A DNA stretch of 5,524 nucleotides from JBGLNJ01 sp964353405 (GCA_964353405.1 CAYGWJ010000332.1:1-5524); one strand, 5' to 3'. Positions 1-5,252 are shown, counted from the stretch's first letter. Numbers and translations are program-made. The notes: generated from the letters alone by a model not told the origin.

Positions 1-110
1 ATCATCCTCAACCAGCGGGACATCCGTGTCCCCATGGACGATGGCGAACCGTGGCGTCTGCTGTTCACCTATCATCTGGAGGCTCCAGCGCCTTCTGCGC
101 GATTCAAATG
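1..110 (+). CDS. C-terminal end of an unrecognised protein, cut by the window edge
   Basis: Frame 1 is open from the first base to a TGA at 108-110 and reads IILNQRDIRVPMDDGEPW followed by RLLFTYHLEAPAPSARFK. The composition looks protein-like rather than random, with a stretch of alternating hydrophobic and charged residues. I do not recognise the family. It ends six bases before the stop codon of the truncated hydrolase on the opposite strand, so it may be the tail of the gene carried by the element that broke the hydrolase. That is inference from position. The start lies outside the window. An in-frame ATG at 34 could in principle begin a 25-residue peptide, but nothing favours it. The fragment could also be a chance open frame, since only 36 codons are visible. 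Confidence 0.35.
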
Positions 111-145
111 ACGCACTACGTAGCGGGAAAATCATTTATGAGGAT
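111..145. other. Probable rearrangement or insertion boundary inside the hydrolase gene
   Basis: Homology-like hydrolase sequence on the minus strand ends at about 142-145. A different plus-strand reading frame ends at 110. The bases between contain the 8-bp palindrome CTACGTAG (116-123), whose CTA supplies the premature TAG of the hydrolase. No clear terminal inverted repeat or target duplication can be shown because the other side lies outside the window. Confidence 0.4.
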
Positions 146-583
146 CACCATTTCGGTCACACTCCCCAGACCCTTGGCCATAACCTGCCAGCCCTCTACA
201 GCCGTCTTGAGAAACGGATCCGTTTTTGTCCAACCGCTGTGGAGCGACAATGACTTGACCTTATGGGGATACTTGGCAGCCAGCCACATGCCGGTCGCCG
301 CCCCCAATGAAAGACCGGTGATGTGGGCCCTCTCAATCCCCAGTGCCTGCATGAACCCGGCAACATCGTCTGCAAAAAGCTCTGTGGAATAGACCCCTTC
401 AGGCTTGTCAGTTTCACCCGCGCCCCTGGGGTCCATCGAGATGCAGGTAAAATGCTTCGCGTACTCGGCAACCTGAAAAGCATAACAGGCGTAATCCGCG
501 GCCAGGTAGGGTATGAGGATGAGTGGCTCCCCGCTTCCCTGCCGGTCATAGTTCACGGTTATATCGTTGACCTTGACTTTCAT
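116..583 (-). CDS. Truncated alpha/beta-hydrolase (N-terminal half only)
   Basis: The 155-residue product begins MKVKVNDITVNYDRQGSGEP, the usual N-terminal beta hairpin of alpha/beta-fold hydrolases, followed by the oxyanion-side strand LILIP (21-25). It has a DPRGAGETDKP segment (51-61) and the nucleophile elbow G-L-S-L-G (90-94) with Ser92 as the predicted nucleophile. Family members of this type are about 250-280 residues. Here the sequence stops at 155, before the catalytic acid and histidine. The last residues, after about Met145-Val-Ile, look foreign. The start at 583 is preceded on the minus strand by AGGAGAGG at good spacing, so the start is confident. The protein should be a soluble cytoplasmic esterase- or lactonase-like enzyme if whole. 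As it stands it lacks part of the triad and is probably inactive, a pseudogene. Substrate cannot be inferred. Confidence 0.8.
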   Translation of the reverse strand: MKVKVNDITVNYDRQGSGEPLILIPYLAADYACYAFQVAEYAKHFTCISMDPRGAGETDKPEGVYSTELFADDVAGFMQALGIERAHITGLSLGAATGMWLAAKYPHKVKSLSLHSGWTKTDPFLKTAVEGWQVMAKGLGSVTEMVILINDFPAT

Positions 584-607
584 TTTTACCTCTCCTTGTC
601 TTGCGTG

Positions 608-713
608 TTGCCAGTGTCACGTGGCAGCGCCGCTGTAGGGTTTCATCTGCACACTATCGCTCTGCAGACCAGTAGAAAATTCTACTACCATATCCAGCAA
701 TTTGCCAGTGTCA
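608..713 (+). repeat. Pair of 12-bp direct repeats TTGCCAGTGTCA
   Basis: TTGCCAGTGTCA occurs exactly at 608-619 and again at 702-713, 94 bp apart, on either side of the 16-bp inverted repeat. In the orientation of the hydrolase gene the box reads TGACACTGGCAA. An exact 12-mer repeat in about 220 bp is unlikely by chance. It could be a pair of regulator sites or a remnant of a mobile element. Confidence 0.5.
671..686. promoter_or_regulatory. Perfect 16-bp inverted repeat, operator candidate
   Basis: AGTAGAAAATTCTACT has two perfect 7-bp arms (AGTAGAA and TTCTACT) around a central AA. It lies about 90 bp upstream of the hydrolase start at 583. The shape fits a dimeric repressor site. No regulator gene is in the window, so the role is inference. 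Confidence 0.35.
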
Positions 714-756
714 ACGGCCAGACCCACCCCGCCGCGAGTCAGTTCGGGCCGAATCA

Positions 757-797
757 AGTGGTACACATCATGTGCACGATCATGAGTGGTACACATC
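757..797 (+). repeat. Two 13-bp direct repeats AGTGGTACACATC, 28-bp period
   Basis: AGTGGTACACATC is exact at 757-769 and 785-797. The 15 bases between them contain the palindrome GTGCAC. Closely spaced direct repeats of this kind occur as multiple transposase-binding sites at the ends of some IS families and as iterated regulator sites. No transposase lies next to them, so I only call the repeat. Confidence 0.5.
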
Positions 798-807
798 GGG
801 CGGCTAT

Positions 808-920
808 TGACATCCCCCCCACGTGTGGAGAATTCTCATCCTTCCGCCTTCATCTTTCATCCTTCATCCATTCACCCCCCACGCGCGTGGAGAATTCGCT
901 TTTTCCCCAATTCGTTGTTG
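808..920 (-). CRISPR. Degenerate two-repeat CRISPR-like cluster (type I-E-like repeat)
   Basis: Two related units occur. The first ends with CCACGTGTGGAGAATTC at 835 and the second with CCACGCGCGTGGAGAATTC at 897, 62 bp apart, close to the 61-bp period typical of type I-E arrays. On the minus strand the consensus begins GAATTCTCCACGCGCG and ends TGGGGGTGAA, resembling the I-E pattern with its central GC-rich palindrome and GTGAACCG-like end. The left unit is diverged and the GGTTCAC end is worn in both (CATTCAC in the second). The interval between units is a low-complexity TTCATCC tract, which is unlike a typical spacer. No cas genes are near. It may be an array remnant or a dispersed palindromic repeat. 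Confidence 0.4.
871..920 (+). repeat. Left copy of a 49-50 bp direct repeat bracketing 2.3 kb
   Basis: This unit matches 3206-3254. The match is exact over 45 nt (876-920 against 3210-3254) and extends leftward through TTCA with one extra C in this copy. It comprises most of a CRISPR-like repeat plus about 21 nt of what would be the first spacer. Sequences diverge on both sides of the unit. Confidence 0.75.
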
Positions 921-933
921 CGGTGGATCAAGA

Positions 934-2214
934 TCAGGCGGCCTTGTAGCGGCGCAAGCGGAGATCGGCTTGCTCTTTATGACCCCAAAAGTTTTCTAGC
1001 GCGCACAAGCGAGAAGCGTACCCGCCGACGACCACGCTGGCTTCTGGAGTGATTTGTTGATAGGTCACCGTCTTGATGAACTTGCCGACCCACAAGCCGC
1101 CCGTGTAGCGAGCCGCTTTCCTGGTCGGCAGCGTGTGATTGGTGCCGATCACCTTGTCGCCATAGGCGACGTTGGTCTCCGGTCCCAGGAACAAGGCGCC
1201 GTAATTCTTCATGTGCGAAAAGAAGTACCGCGGGTTCTTGGTCAGAATCTCGACATGCTCGGCGGCGACCTTGTCCGCTTCGACGACAGCCTCTTCCAGG
1301 CTGTCCACGACCATGACCTCGCCCCAGTCGCGCCAAGAGACGCCGGCCAGGTCGGCTGTGCGCAACACTTTTAACTGCCGCTCGACCTCTGCCAGGGTCG
1401 CATGGGCCAGCTTTTCGCTGGTGGTGATGAGGATGGCGGGTGAATCAGGCCCATGCTCGGCCTGTCCGAGCAGGTCGGTGGCCACCATCTCGGCATCGGC
1501 GGTCTCGTCGGCGACCACCAGAATCTCGGTCGGCCCGGCCAAGAGGTCAATCCCCACCCGGCCAAAGAGCTGTCGCTTGGCTTCCGCGACGTACGCATTA
1601 CCCGGCCCAACCAGCATATCTACCGGCTGGATGGTTTCAGTGCCGAGCGCCATCGCCGCGATGGCCTGCACGCCGCCCAGGAGATAGATTTCATCCGCGC
1701 CGCCGAGCGACATGGCCGCGACGGTGGCGGCAGGCACCTGGCCCTGGATGGGTGGCGTACAGGCCACCACGCGCGGCACGCCGGCCACCTTGGCCGTCAG
1801 CACGCTCATGTGCGCCGAAGCGACCATCGGATAGCGCCCGCCTGGCACGTAGCAGCCGACGCTGTTGACCGGGATGTTCTTGTGCCCCAGGATGACACCG
1901 GGCAAAGTCTCGACCTCGATGTCTGAAAGCGCCTTGCGTTGCTCTTCTGCGAATCGCCGCACCTGAGCCTGGGCAAACTGAATGTCCTGGATCGTTTGCT
2001 CCGGCAGGCTGGCGATCAGCTCTTTGATCTGCGCCTGCGAGAGCCGAAAGCTTGGCGGCGACCACTTGTCGAATCGCTCCGAGTGTTCGCGCACCGCCGC
2101 ATCGCCGCGCTGGGCCACGTCCTTCAGAATGCCTTCGACGGCGCTGCGAACCCTGGCATCCGCTTCCTGTGCCTTGTCTGCGCTCATTCCTTTTTTGATG
2201 TGCTTGACCATCAT
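934..2214 (-). CDS. Histidinol dehydrogenase-family enzyme, probably sulfopropanediol 3-dehydrogenase (HpsN)-like
   Basis: The 426-residue protein is complete for the HisD family, zinc- and NAD-dependent enzymes that oxidise an alcohol through an aldehyde to a carboxylate. The residues expected from HisD are present: Q251 and H254 in GQAEHG, the E319-H320 pair in AAEHVEIL, D353 in YGDKVIGTNH, and H412 near the C-terminus. Glycine-rich GPGNAYVAEAKRQ is at 203-215 and GIDLLAGPTE at 221-230. Several stretches (IPVNSVGCYVPGGRYP at 114-129, GTNHTLPTRKAARYTGGLWV at 357-376) fit my memory of the HpsN branch, which oxidises dihydroxypropanesulfonate to sulfolactate, better than biosynthetic HisD. An automatic label would be hisD. 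No his or sulfonate-catabolism genes are adjacent. Starts at 2214 and 2211 (ATGATG) are both possible behind a GGGGGG run. A TACAAT box lies upstream on the minus strand, but no matching -35 was found. Confidence 0.88.
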   Translation of the reverse strand: MMVKHIKKGMSADKAQEADARVRSAVEGILKDVAQRGDAAVREHSERFDKWSPPSFRLSQAQIKELIASLPEQTIQDIQFAQAQVRRFAEEQRKALSDIEVETLPGVILGHKNIPVNSVGCYVPGGRYPMVASAHMSVLTAKVAGVPRVVACTPPIQGQVPAATVAAMSLGGADEIYLLGGVQAIAAMALGTETIQPVDMLVGPGNAYVAEAKRQLFGRVGIDLLAGPTEILVVADETADAEMVATDLLGQAEHGPDSPAILITTSEKLAHATLAEVERQLKVLRTADLAGVSWRDWGEVMVVDSLEEAVVEADKVAAEHVEILTKNPRYFFSHMKNYGALFLGPETNVAYGDKVIGTNHTLPTRKAARYTGGLWVGKFIKTVTYQQITPEASVVVGGYASRLCALENFWGHKEQADLRLRRYKAA

Positions 2215-2351
2215 GCCCCCCGTAAATCGCGCACGCTATTCGTAAGTTATCTTTATTGTACATCAGTTTGGGAAAAATCCTACGGTAAAGGTGCAAATCA
2301 TAACCCTTGTTCATCCTTCATCCTTTACAATATGCACGGCGGCTGGAGTGT
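2215..2351. other. Divergent intergenic region between the dehydrogenase and the toxin-antitoxin operon
   Basis: The region separates the minus-strand dehydrogenase from the plus-strand operon. It is relatively AT-rich near 2240-2290. It includes a TTCATCCTTCATCC tract at 2310-2323 that recurs exactly at 856-869. No gene is seen. Confidence 0.5.
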
Positions 2352-2380
2352 TTGACGCGCGAGTGCCTTTCTGATATACT
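2352..2380 (+). promoter_or_regulatory. Sigma70-type promoter of the toxin-antitoxin operon
   Basis: TTGACG at 2352-2357 and TATACT at 2375-2380 are separated by 17 bp, close to consensus in both boxes. This places transcription start near 2387, about 25 nt before the antitoxin ATG at 2412. The direct repeat ACTGCAA at 2378-2384 and 2392-2398 overlaps the -10 box and the start point, a plausible operator for autoregulation by the antitoxin (inference). Confidence 0.65.
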
Positions 2381-2411
2381 GCAAACCGTTCACTGCAAGC
2401 GAGGTGCTGCG

Positions 2412-2705
2412 ATGATTAAGCATATTGAGGCCCGCGAAGCTCATATTCGTTTTGCGCAATTGCTGGGCGAGGTTCACGATGGCGGCCAGACGGTCATCGT
2501 GGAGCGCTCCGGCGCGCCGTTGGCTGCCATCATCCCCCTCAAAGAATATGAGCAATTGATCTCGGAGCGAGCAGAGCGGTTTCAAATCCTGGATGACATC
2601 CGCCGCCGAATGCCTGACCTGCCGGTTGAGGAAGTTGAAAATGACGTAGCCCAGGCCGTTGCGGCTATCCGGCGCGGGGAAGCCGATGCTGCGGGTCGTC
2701 CTTGA
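2412..2705 (+). CDS. Phd/YefM-family antitoxin
   Basis: The 97-residue protein MIKHIEAREAHIRFAQLLGE... has the Phd/YefM N-terminal DNA-binding fold: a first strand and helix with R12-F-x-x-L-L-x-x-V, then G24-G-Q-T-V-I-V-E-R-S-G-x-P-L-A-A-I-I-P and a Y46-x-x-L-I helix. The charged C-terminal part (about 50-97) would be the toxin-binding tail. In such systems the antitoxin neutralises its toxin and, with it, represses their shared promoter. I chose the ATG at 2412 because GAGGTG (2401-2406) sits at proper spacing and the promoter at 2352-2380 would start the mRNA downstream of any earlier in-frame ATG (2307). Its end overlaps the toxin start by 20 nt, which suggests translational coupling. Confidence 0.87.
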   Translation: MIKHIEAREAHIRFAQLLGEVHDGGQTVIVERSGAPLAAIIPLKEYEQLISERAERFQILDDIRRRMPDLPVEEVENDVAQAVAAIRRGEADAAGRP

Positions 2706-3117
2706 CACGAACCTGTTCGTCAGCAGCGTGCTCGTGCGCCACGGCCTGCCCGCGCAGATCTTGGACGCATGGAAGCAACGACACTTTGTACTGATCGTCT
2801 CACCTGCCATCATCGCCGAGATTCGTTCCACGCTCGACTATCCCCGCATCCGACGTAAGTATCCGATTACCGATGACGATGTTGAAGGCCTGGTCACTTT
2901 GATCACGCACGATGCTGTGGTCGTGCCTGGCGTAACGAGTGTCTCTGACGTGATTCCCGAGGATCCCACTGACGAACGAGTGCTGGCCACCGCTGTCGAG
3001 GGCGGAGCCAATCTGATCGTCAGCGGCGACCGGCACCTGCTCGAACTCGGCGAGTTCAAGGGCATCGTCATCGTGACGGCCCGCCAATGGTTGGAGCGAC
3101 CGGCGGAAACGTACTAG
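2686..3117 (+). CDS. PIN-domain toxin (putative ribonuclease, COG1569-like)
   Basis: The 143-residue protein fits the PIN fold, a metal-dependent endoribonuclease used as the toxin of type II systems. Acidic residues expected at the active site are visible: D7 in VLDTN, E45 in PAIIAEI, D93/D96 in PEDPTDERVLATA, and D115 in IVSGDRHLLEL. The pattern VVLDTNLFVSS plus the RxYPITDDDVEGL middle matches what I know of the 'putative toxin-antitoxin system toxin component, PIN family' group. The ATG at 2686 is preferred over the in-frame ATG at 2659 because it gives the canonical short N-terminus (MLRVVLDTN) and is preceded by GGGGAAG. It overlaps the antitoxin by 20 nt and shares its promoter. All key residues are intact, so it is likely functional. 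The RNA target is unknown. Confidence 0.88.
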   Translation: MLRVVLDTNLFVSSVLVRHGLPAQILDAWKQRHFVLIVSPAIIAEIRSTLDYPRIRRKYPITDDDVEGLVTLITHDAVVVPGVTSVSDVIPEDPTDERVLATAVEGGANLIVSGDRHLLELGEFKGIVIVTARQWLERPAETY

Positions 3118-3203
3118 TCATCACCTGCGACCAGGCCGTCACCGCGTCGGGACTGGCGCCGGGGGTGTGGTGAAGGCGAGTCAACGAATCAGCGAGTCGG
3201 CCA

Positions 3204-3334
3204 GGTTCACCCCCACGCGCGTGGAGAATTCGCTTTTTCCCCAATTCGTTGTTGTCGTTGTTCCGGTTCACCCCCACGCGCGTGGAGAATTCGCTGTCAA
3301 TCTTCGGCCCATGCCTGCTTATCCGGTTCACCCC
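3204..3334 (-). CRISPR. Short CRISPR-like array: two identical repeats and a truncated third
   Basis: Two identical repeats, GGTTCACCCCCACGC...GAATTCG, start at 3204 and 3265, a 61-bp period. A third starts at 3325, 60 bp on, but matches only its first 10 bases (GGTTCACCCC), preceded by the same CC as the second repeat. With a 29-nt repeat the intervals are 32 nt (3233-3264) and 31 nt (3294-3324) and differ from each other. Repeat length, period, the palindrome CCACGCGCGTGG and the end GTGAACC on the minus strand all fit type I-E. In that orientation the leader would lie at higher coordinates, yet the worn repeat is on that side, opposite to the usual degenerate distal repeat. There are no cas genes. 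The first interval is shared with 899-920, so a dispersed repeat is a serious alternative. Confidence 0.55.
3206..3254 (+). repeat. Right copy of the 49-50 bp direct repeat bracketing 2.3 kb
   Basis: It is the partner of 871-920. The two copies are in the same orientation and 2334 bp apart, and they enclose the dehydrogenase gene and the toxin-antitoxin operon. Recombination between them could delete the enclosed block as a circle (inference). Confidence 0.75.
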
Positions 3335-3394
3335 TGCCTGACCGCGAGTCACTGACCTCGCACTAGAACAACGAATTTAGGATAAAACGAATTC
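3226..3394. repeat. Imperfect 28-bp inverted repeat pair
   Basis: Positions 3226-3253 (GAATTCG...AATTCGTTGTT) match the reverse complement of 3367-3394 at 24 of 28 positions without gaps. The outer 7 and inner 11 bases are identical and the four differences lie in the middle. The arms flank the second CRISPR-like repeat and the truncated third. Confidence 0.5.
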
Positions 3395-3463
3395 GGACGA
3401 GTTTCAATCGCCTGACGAGAGTGTTGCAGAATTCAACTTGCTAGCCAGCAAACTGCCACAAAC

Positions 3464-3492
3464 TTGCCAGTGGCCCCCGATTGTGCGATGAT
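3464..3492 (+). promoter_or_regulatory. Possible promoter of the transposase gene
   Basis: TTGCCA (3464-3469) and GATGAT (3487-3492) are separated by 17 bp and each matches consensus at 4 of 6 positions. The -10 candidate overlaps the left arm of the hairpin at 3487-3515. Confidence 0.3.
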
Positions 3493-3515
3493 TGTAGGTG
3501 CAAACCGCAATCATC
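3487..3515 (+). promoter_or_regulatory. 8-bp inverted repeat ahead of the transposase start
   Basis: GATGATTG (3487-3494) and CAATCATC (3508-3515) are perfect complements around a 13-nt loop. They end 18 nt before the ATG at 3534, next to the ribosome-binding site GGAGG. A role as operator or as an mRNA hairpin limiting transposase translation is plausible but unproven. Confidence 0.4.
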
Positions 3516-3533
3516 AGAACACCGGAGGCCACG

Positions 3534-5252
3534 ATGTCTATTATACCCGACTTTGTGCTGTCGCTCGTCACCGCACACCTGACCCCGCTCTTGCAGTGGT
3601 TCAGCGACTACGTCTACGCTGATTTGCTGAAGCGCACACCAGACCACCTGCTGGTCAAGCTGCATAAACGCTTGAACTTGGCTCCGGTCGAGACGGCGTG
3701 CGCCGCCTTCCACCATACGGAAGGCCCTGGCACGAAACCGACCCATACAGTTCCGCACATGGTGCGGGCCTTGCTGGTCGGCCGCTTCGCGTCCAGGATT
3801 GGTCGTTGCGCGAACTCGAATGGCAGATCCGCTTCAATCTGGTTGTCAAATGGTGGGTCGGCTATCCGGTGTTTGCGGCGGGACCGGATCATACCACCCT
3901 TGAACGCTTTGAACTGTGGGTATGCTTTCACCAACATCGCACGATGTTTGACCAAGTCTTGTGTCAGATTGACCACGACTTTCCGCGCGAGCGTCAGCAA
4001 GCTCAAATCGGTGACTCGTATGCGCTGCGCGCCAATGCCGCCAAAGAGTCACTCGTCCGACTCCTCCGTCATACCTGCCAGCGCCTGCTGGCCGCACTGG
4101 CCGAGGCGGACCCCGAGCGCGAAGCCCAGGTGCGCGCTCAACTTGACCTCTCGGCGCTCTGGGGCGCGAAAGACGAACTCGGTGAGTATCACTTGAAGCC
4201 GGAAGAACGTGCGGCCCGCTTGCAGACCACCGTTCTTGCGGCGCAGACCTGCGCGCGTCGGGTGCGTGCCGGCCTGGAGCAACCCGTGCCCCTTGCGCCC
4301 AAAGTGTGCGCGTCCGTCCGGCAATGGCTGGCGTACTTGGACAAGCTCATCGCCGACGAAGTGCAACTCATCGCGGACGAGACCGGGCAGATCACTCAAG
4401 TGACTGAACGTGCCGCTGGCGACAAAGGCAGCTATCGGCTCGGCAGTGCCACTGATCCCGACGCCACATATCGGGTGCACGGCGACGACAAGAAGGACGC
4501 GAAGCGCGGCTACAACGTCAACCTGGCCGTCACCGACAACTTTGTCCGCGAGATTCAGGCCGACACCGGCGCTCAGCCTGACCCCGTGGCGATTCCCGAC
4601 TTGCTCCAGGCTCAACGCGAGCATCACGACCTCGTGCCGGACAAGCTCATCTATGATGCCGCCGCCGGGTCGGGCAAGACGCGCGCTCAGGTCGCGCAGG
4701 CCACGGACGGACAGACCCAACTGGTGTCGCCCCGATTGGCGGAGCCAATCGTCCCGTATGAAAAACGCACCGACCGCTTTACCCCAGACCGCTTTCAACT
4801 CTCGGACGAGGGCGCGCTGCTCACCTGCCCCAACGGTCAAGCCACCGCCATCGCCTATCGTTCGGGCAGCGGCGACGGGCGCGTCTTTCGTTTCTTGGGA
4901 CAGCAGTGTCGCGATTGTCCTCTGTGGACGCAGTGCCACTCGCAGAAACCCGGCTCCACAGCGATGCGCCAAGTCTTTACACCTGCACTGCACCGCAGGT
5001 GCAAGTGTCAGCGATTACCGCCCCGAGGTGGACGCTGCGCGCACTTACAATCAGACCGAGGCGTTCAAGGCGGATATGAAACGTCGCCCGCACGTGGAGC
5101 GCATCATTGCAGCGCTCGTCCGATACAATGGCGCTCGCCAGGCCCGACGATGTGGGCAGGTCAAAGCGGACTTTCAGGCCAAGATGAATGCCACCGCTTA
5201 CAACATCAAACGCTGGTTGCGCTTACTGCCCGCCGCATCGCAACTGGTTTAA
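3534..5252 (+). pseudogene. Frameshifted IS transposase (DDE, IS1182-like with DUF772-type N-terminus)
   Basis: Three reading-frame pieces join into one transposase of about 560-570 residues. Piece one, from ATG 3534 (GGAGG upstream) to about 3780, begins MSIIPDFVLSLVTAHLTPLL. Piece two runs from about 3785 to 4978 in another frame and holds the DUF772-like LRELEWQIRFNLVVKWWVGY, the TDPDATYR motif (D near 4454 or 4460), LIYDAAAG (D at 4655) and the zinc-ribbon-like C-x2-C-x5-C (4907-4936). Piece three returns to the first frame and holds VSDYRPEV, NQTEAFKADMKRRP (catalytic E at 5058) and DFQAKMNATAYNIKRWLRLL to TAA at 5250-5252. The first break looks like a one-base loss near 3781-3787; the second coincides with a 28-nt insertion near 4979-5006. 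No slippery heptamer is seen at either site, so this is decay rather than programmed frameshifting. Family assignment is from memory of IS1182-like transposases. Confidence 0.8.
4979..5006 (+). other. 28-nt hairpin-containing insertion in the transposase gene
   Basis: Between GTCTTT (end of MRQVF) and GTCAGCGATTACC (VSDYR), related transposases would be expected to run on directly. Here 28 nt intervene. They carry CACCTGC (4980-4986) and GCAGGTG (4995-5001), a perfect 7-bp inverted repeat with an 8-nt loop, and a competing TGCACC/GGTGCA pair. Twenty-eight bases give a +1 shift, exactly the frame change observed. Confidence 0.5.

Larger units (their letters stand above)
584..807. other. Non-coding, repeat-rich region upstream of the hydrolase
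   Basis: No convincing gene is seen here; the open frames crossing it are composed of unlikely protein sequence. It contains the inverted repeat at 671-686, the direct repeats at 608-619/702-713 and 757-769/785-797, and the loose palindrome TGCCA...TGGCA (609-626). It should hold the promoter of the minus-strand hydrolase, but I found no pair of -35 and -10 boxes with good spacing. Confidence 0.5.
3395..3533 (+). other. Leader region of the transposase gene; IS left end not resolved
   Basis: No gene is seen. The left end of the insertion sequence should lie somewhere here, but I could not find a terminal inverted repeat matching the right flank (5253-5388). Short matches such as AACTTG occur on both sides and are too weak to call. 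Confidence 0.35.

Noticed and set aside
323..949. 208-codon plus-strand open frame across the hydrolase and the repeat cluster
   Set aside because: It is antisense to the hydrolase, crosses the CRISPR-like repeats, and its translation is low in recognisable structure.
1939..2355. 138-codon plus-strand open frame opposite the dehydrogenase start
   Set aside because: It overlaps the conserved N-terminal half of the dehydrogenase on the other strand and runs through the intergenic region without a ribosome-binding site of note.
2307..2411. Upstream in-frame extension of the antitoxin from ATG 2307
   Set aside because: It would start before the promoter at 2352-2380, lacks family resemblance, and the ATG at 2412 has a GAGGTG site.
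3167..3355. 62-codon plus-strand open frame through the CRISPR-like repeats
   Set aside because: Its protein simply repeats the translation of the DNA repeat (TRVENSLFPQFVV and HARGEFAV in different frames), so it is not a gene.
3781..3787. Programmed ribosomal frameshift in the transposase
   Set aside because: There is no A-rich or X-XXY-YYZ slippery sequence at the break, only GGCCGCTTCGC, so a one-base deletion is simpler.
4655..4685. AAAGSGKT-like string resembling a Walker A (P-loop) motif in the transposase
   Set aside because: It lies directly after the second catalytic aspartate of a DDE transposase, and no other ATPase motif follows, so it is coincidental.
4049..4993. 314-codon minus-strand open frame opposite the transposase
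   Set aside because: It is a shadow of the transposase in GC-rich DNA; the sense strand carries recognisable transposase motifs throughout.
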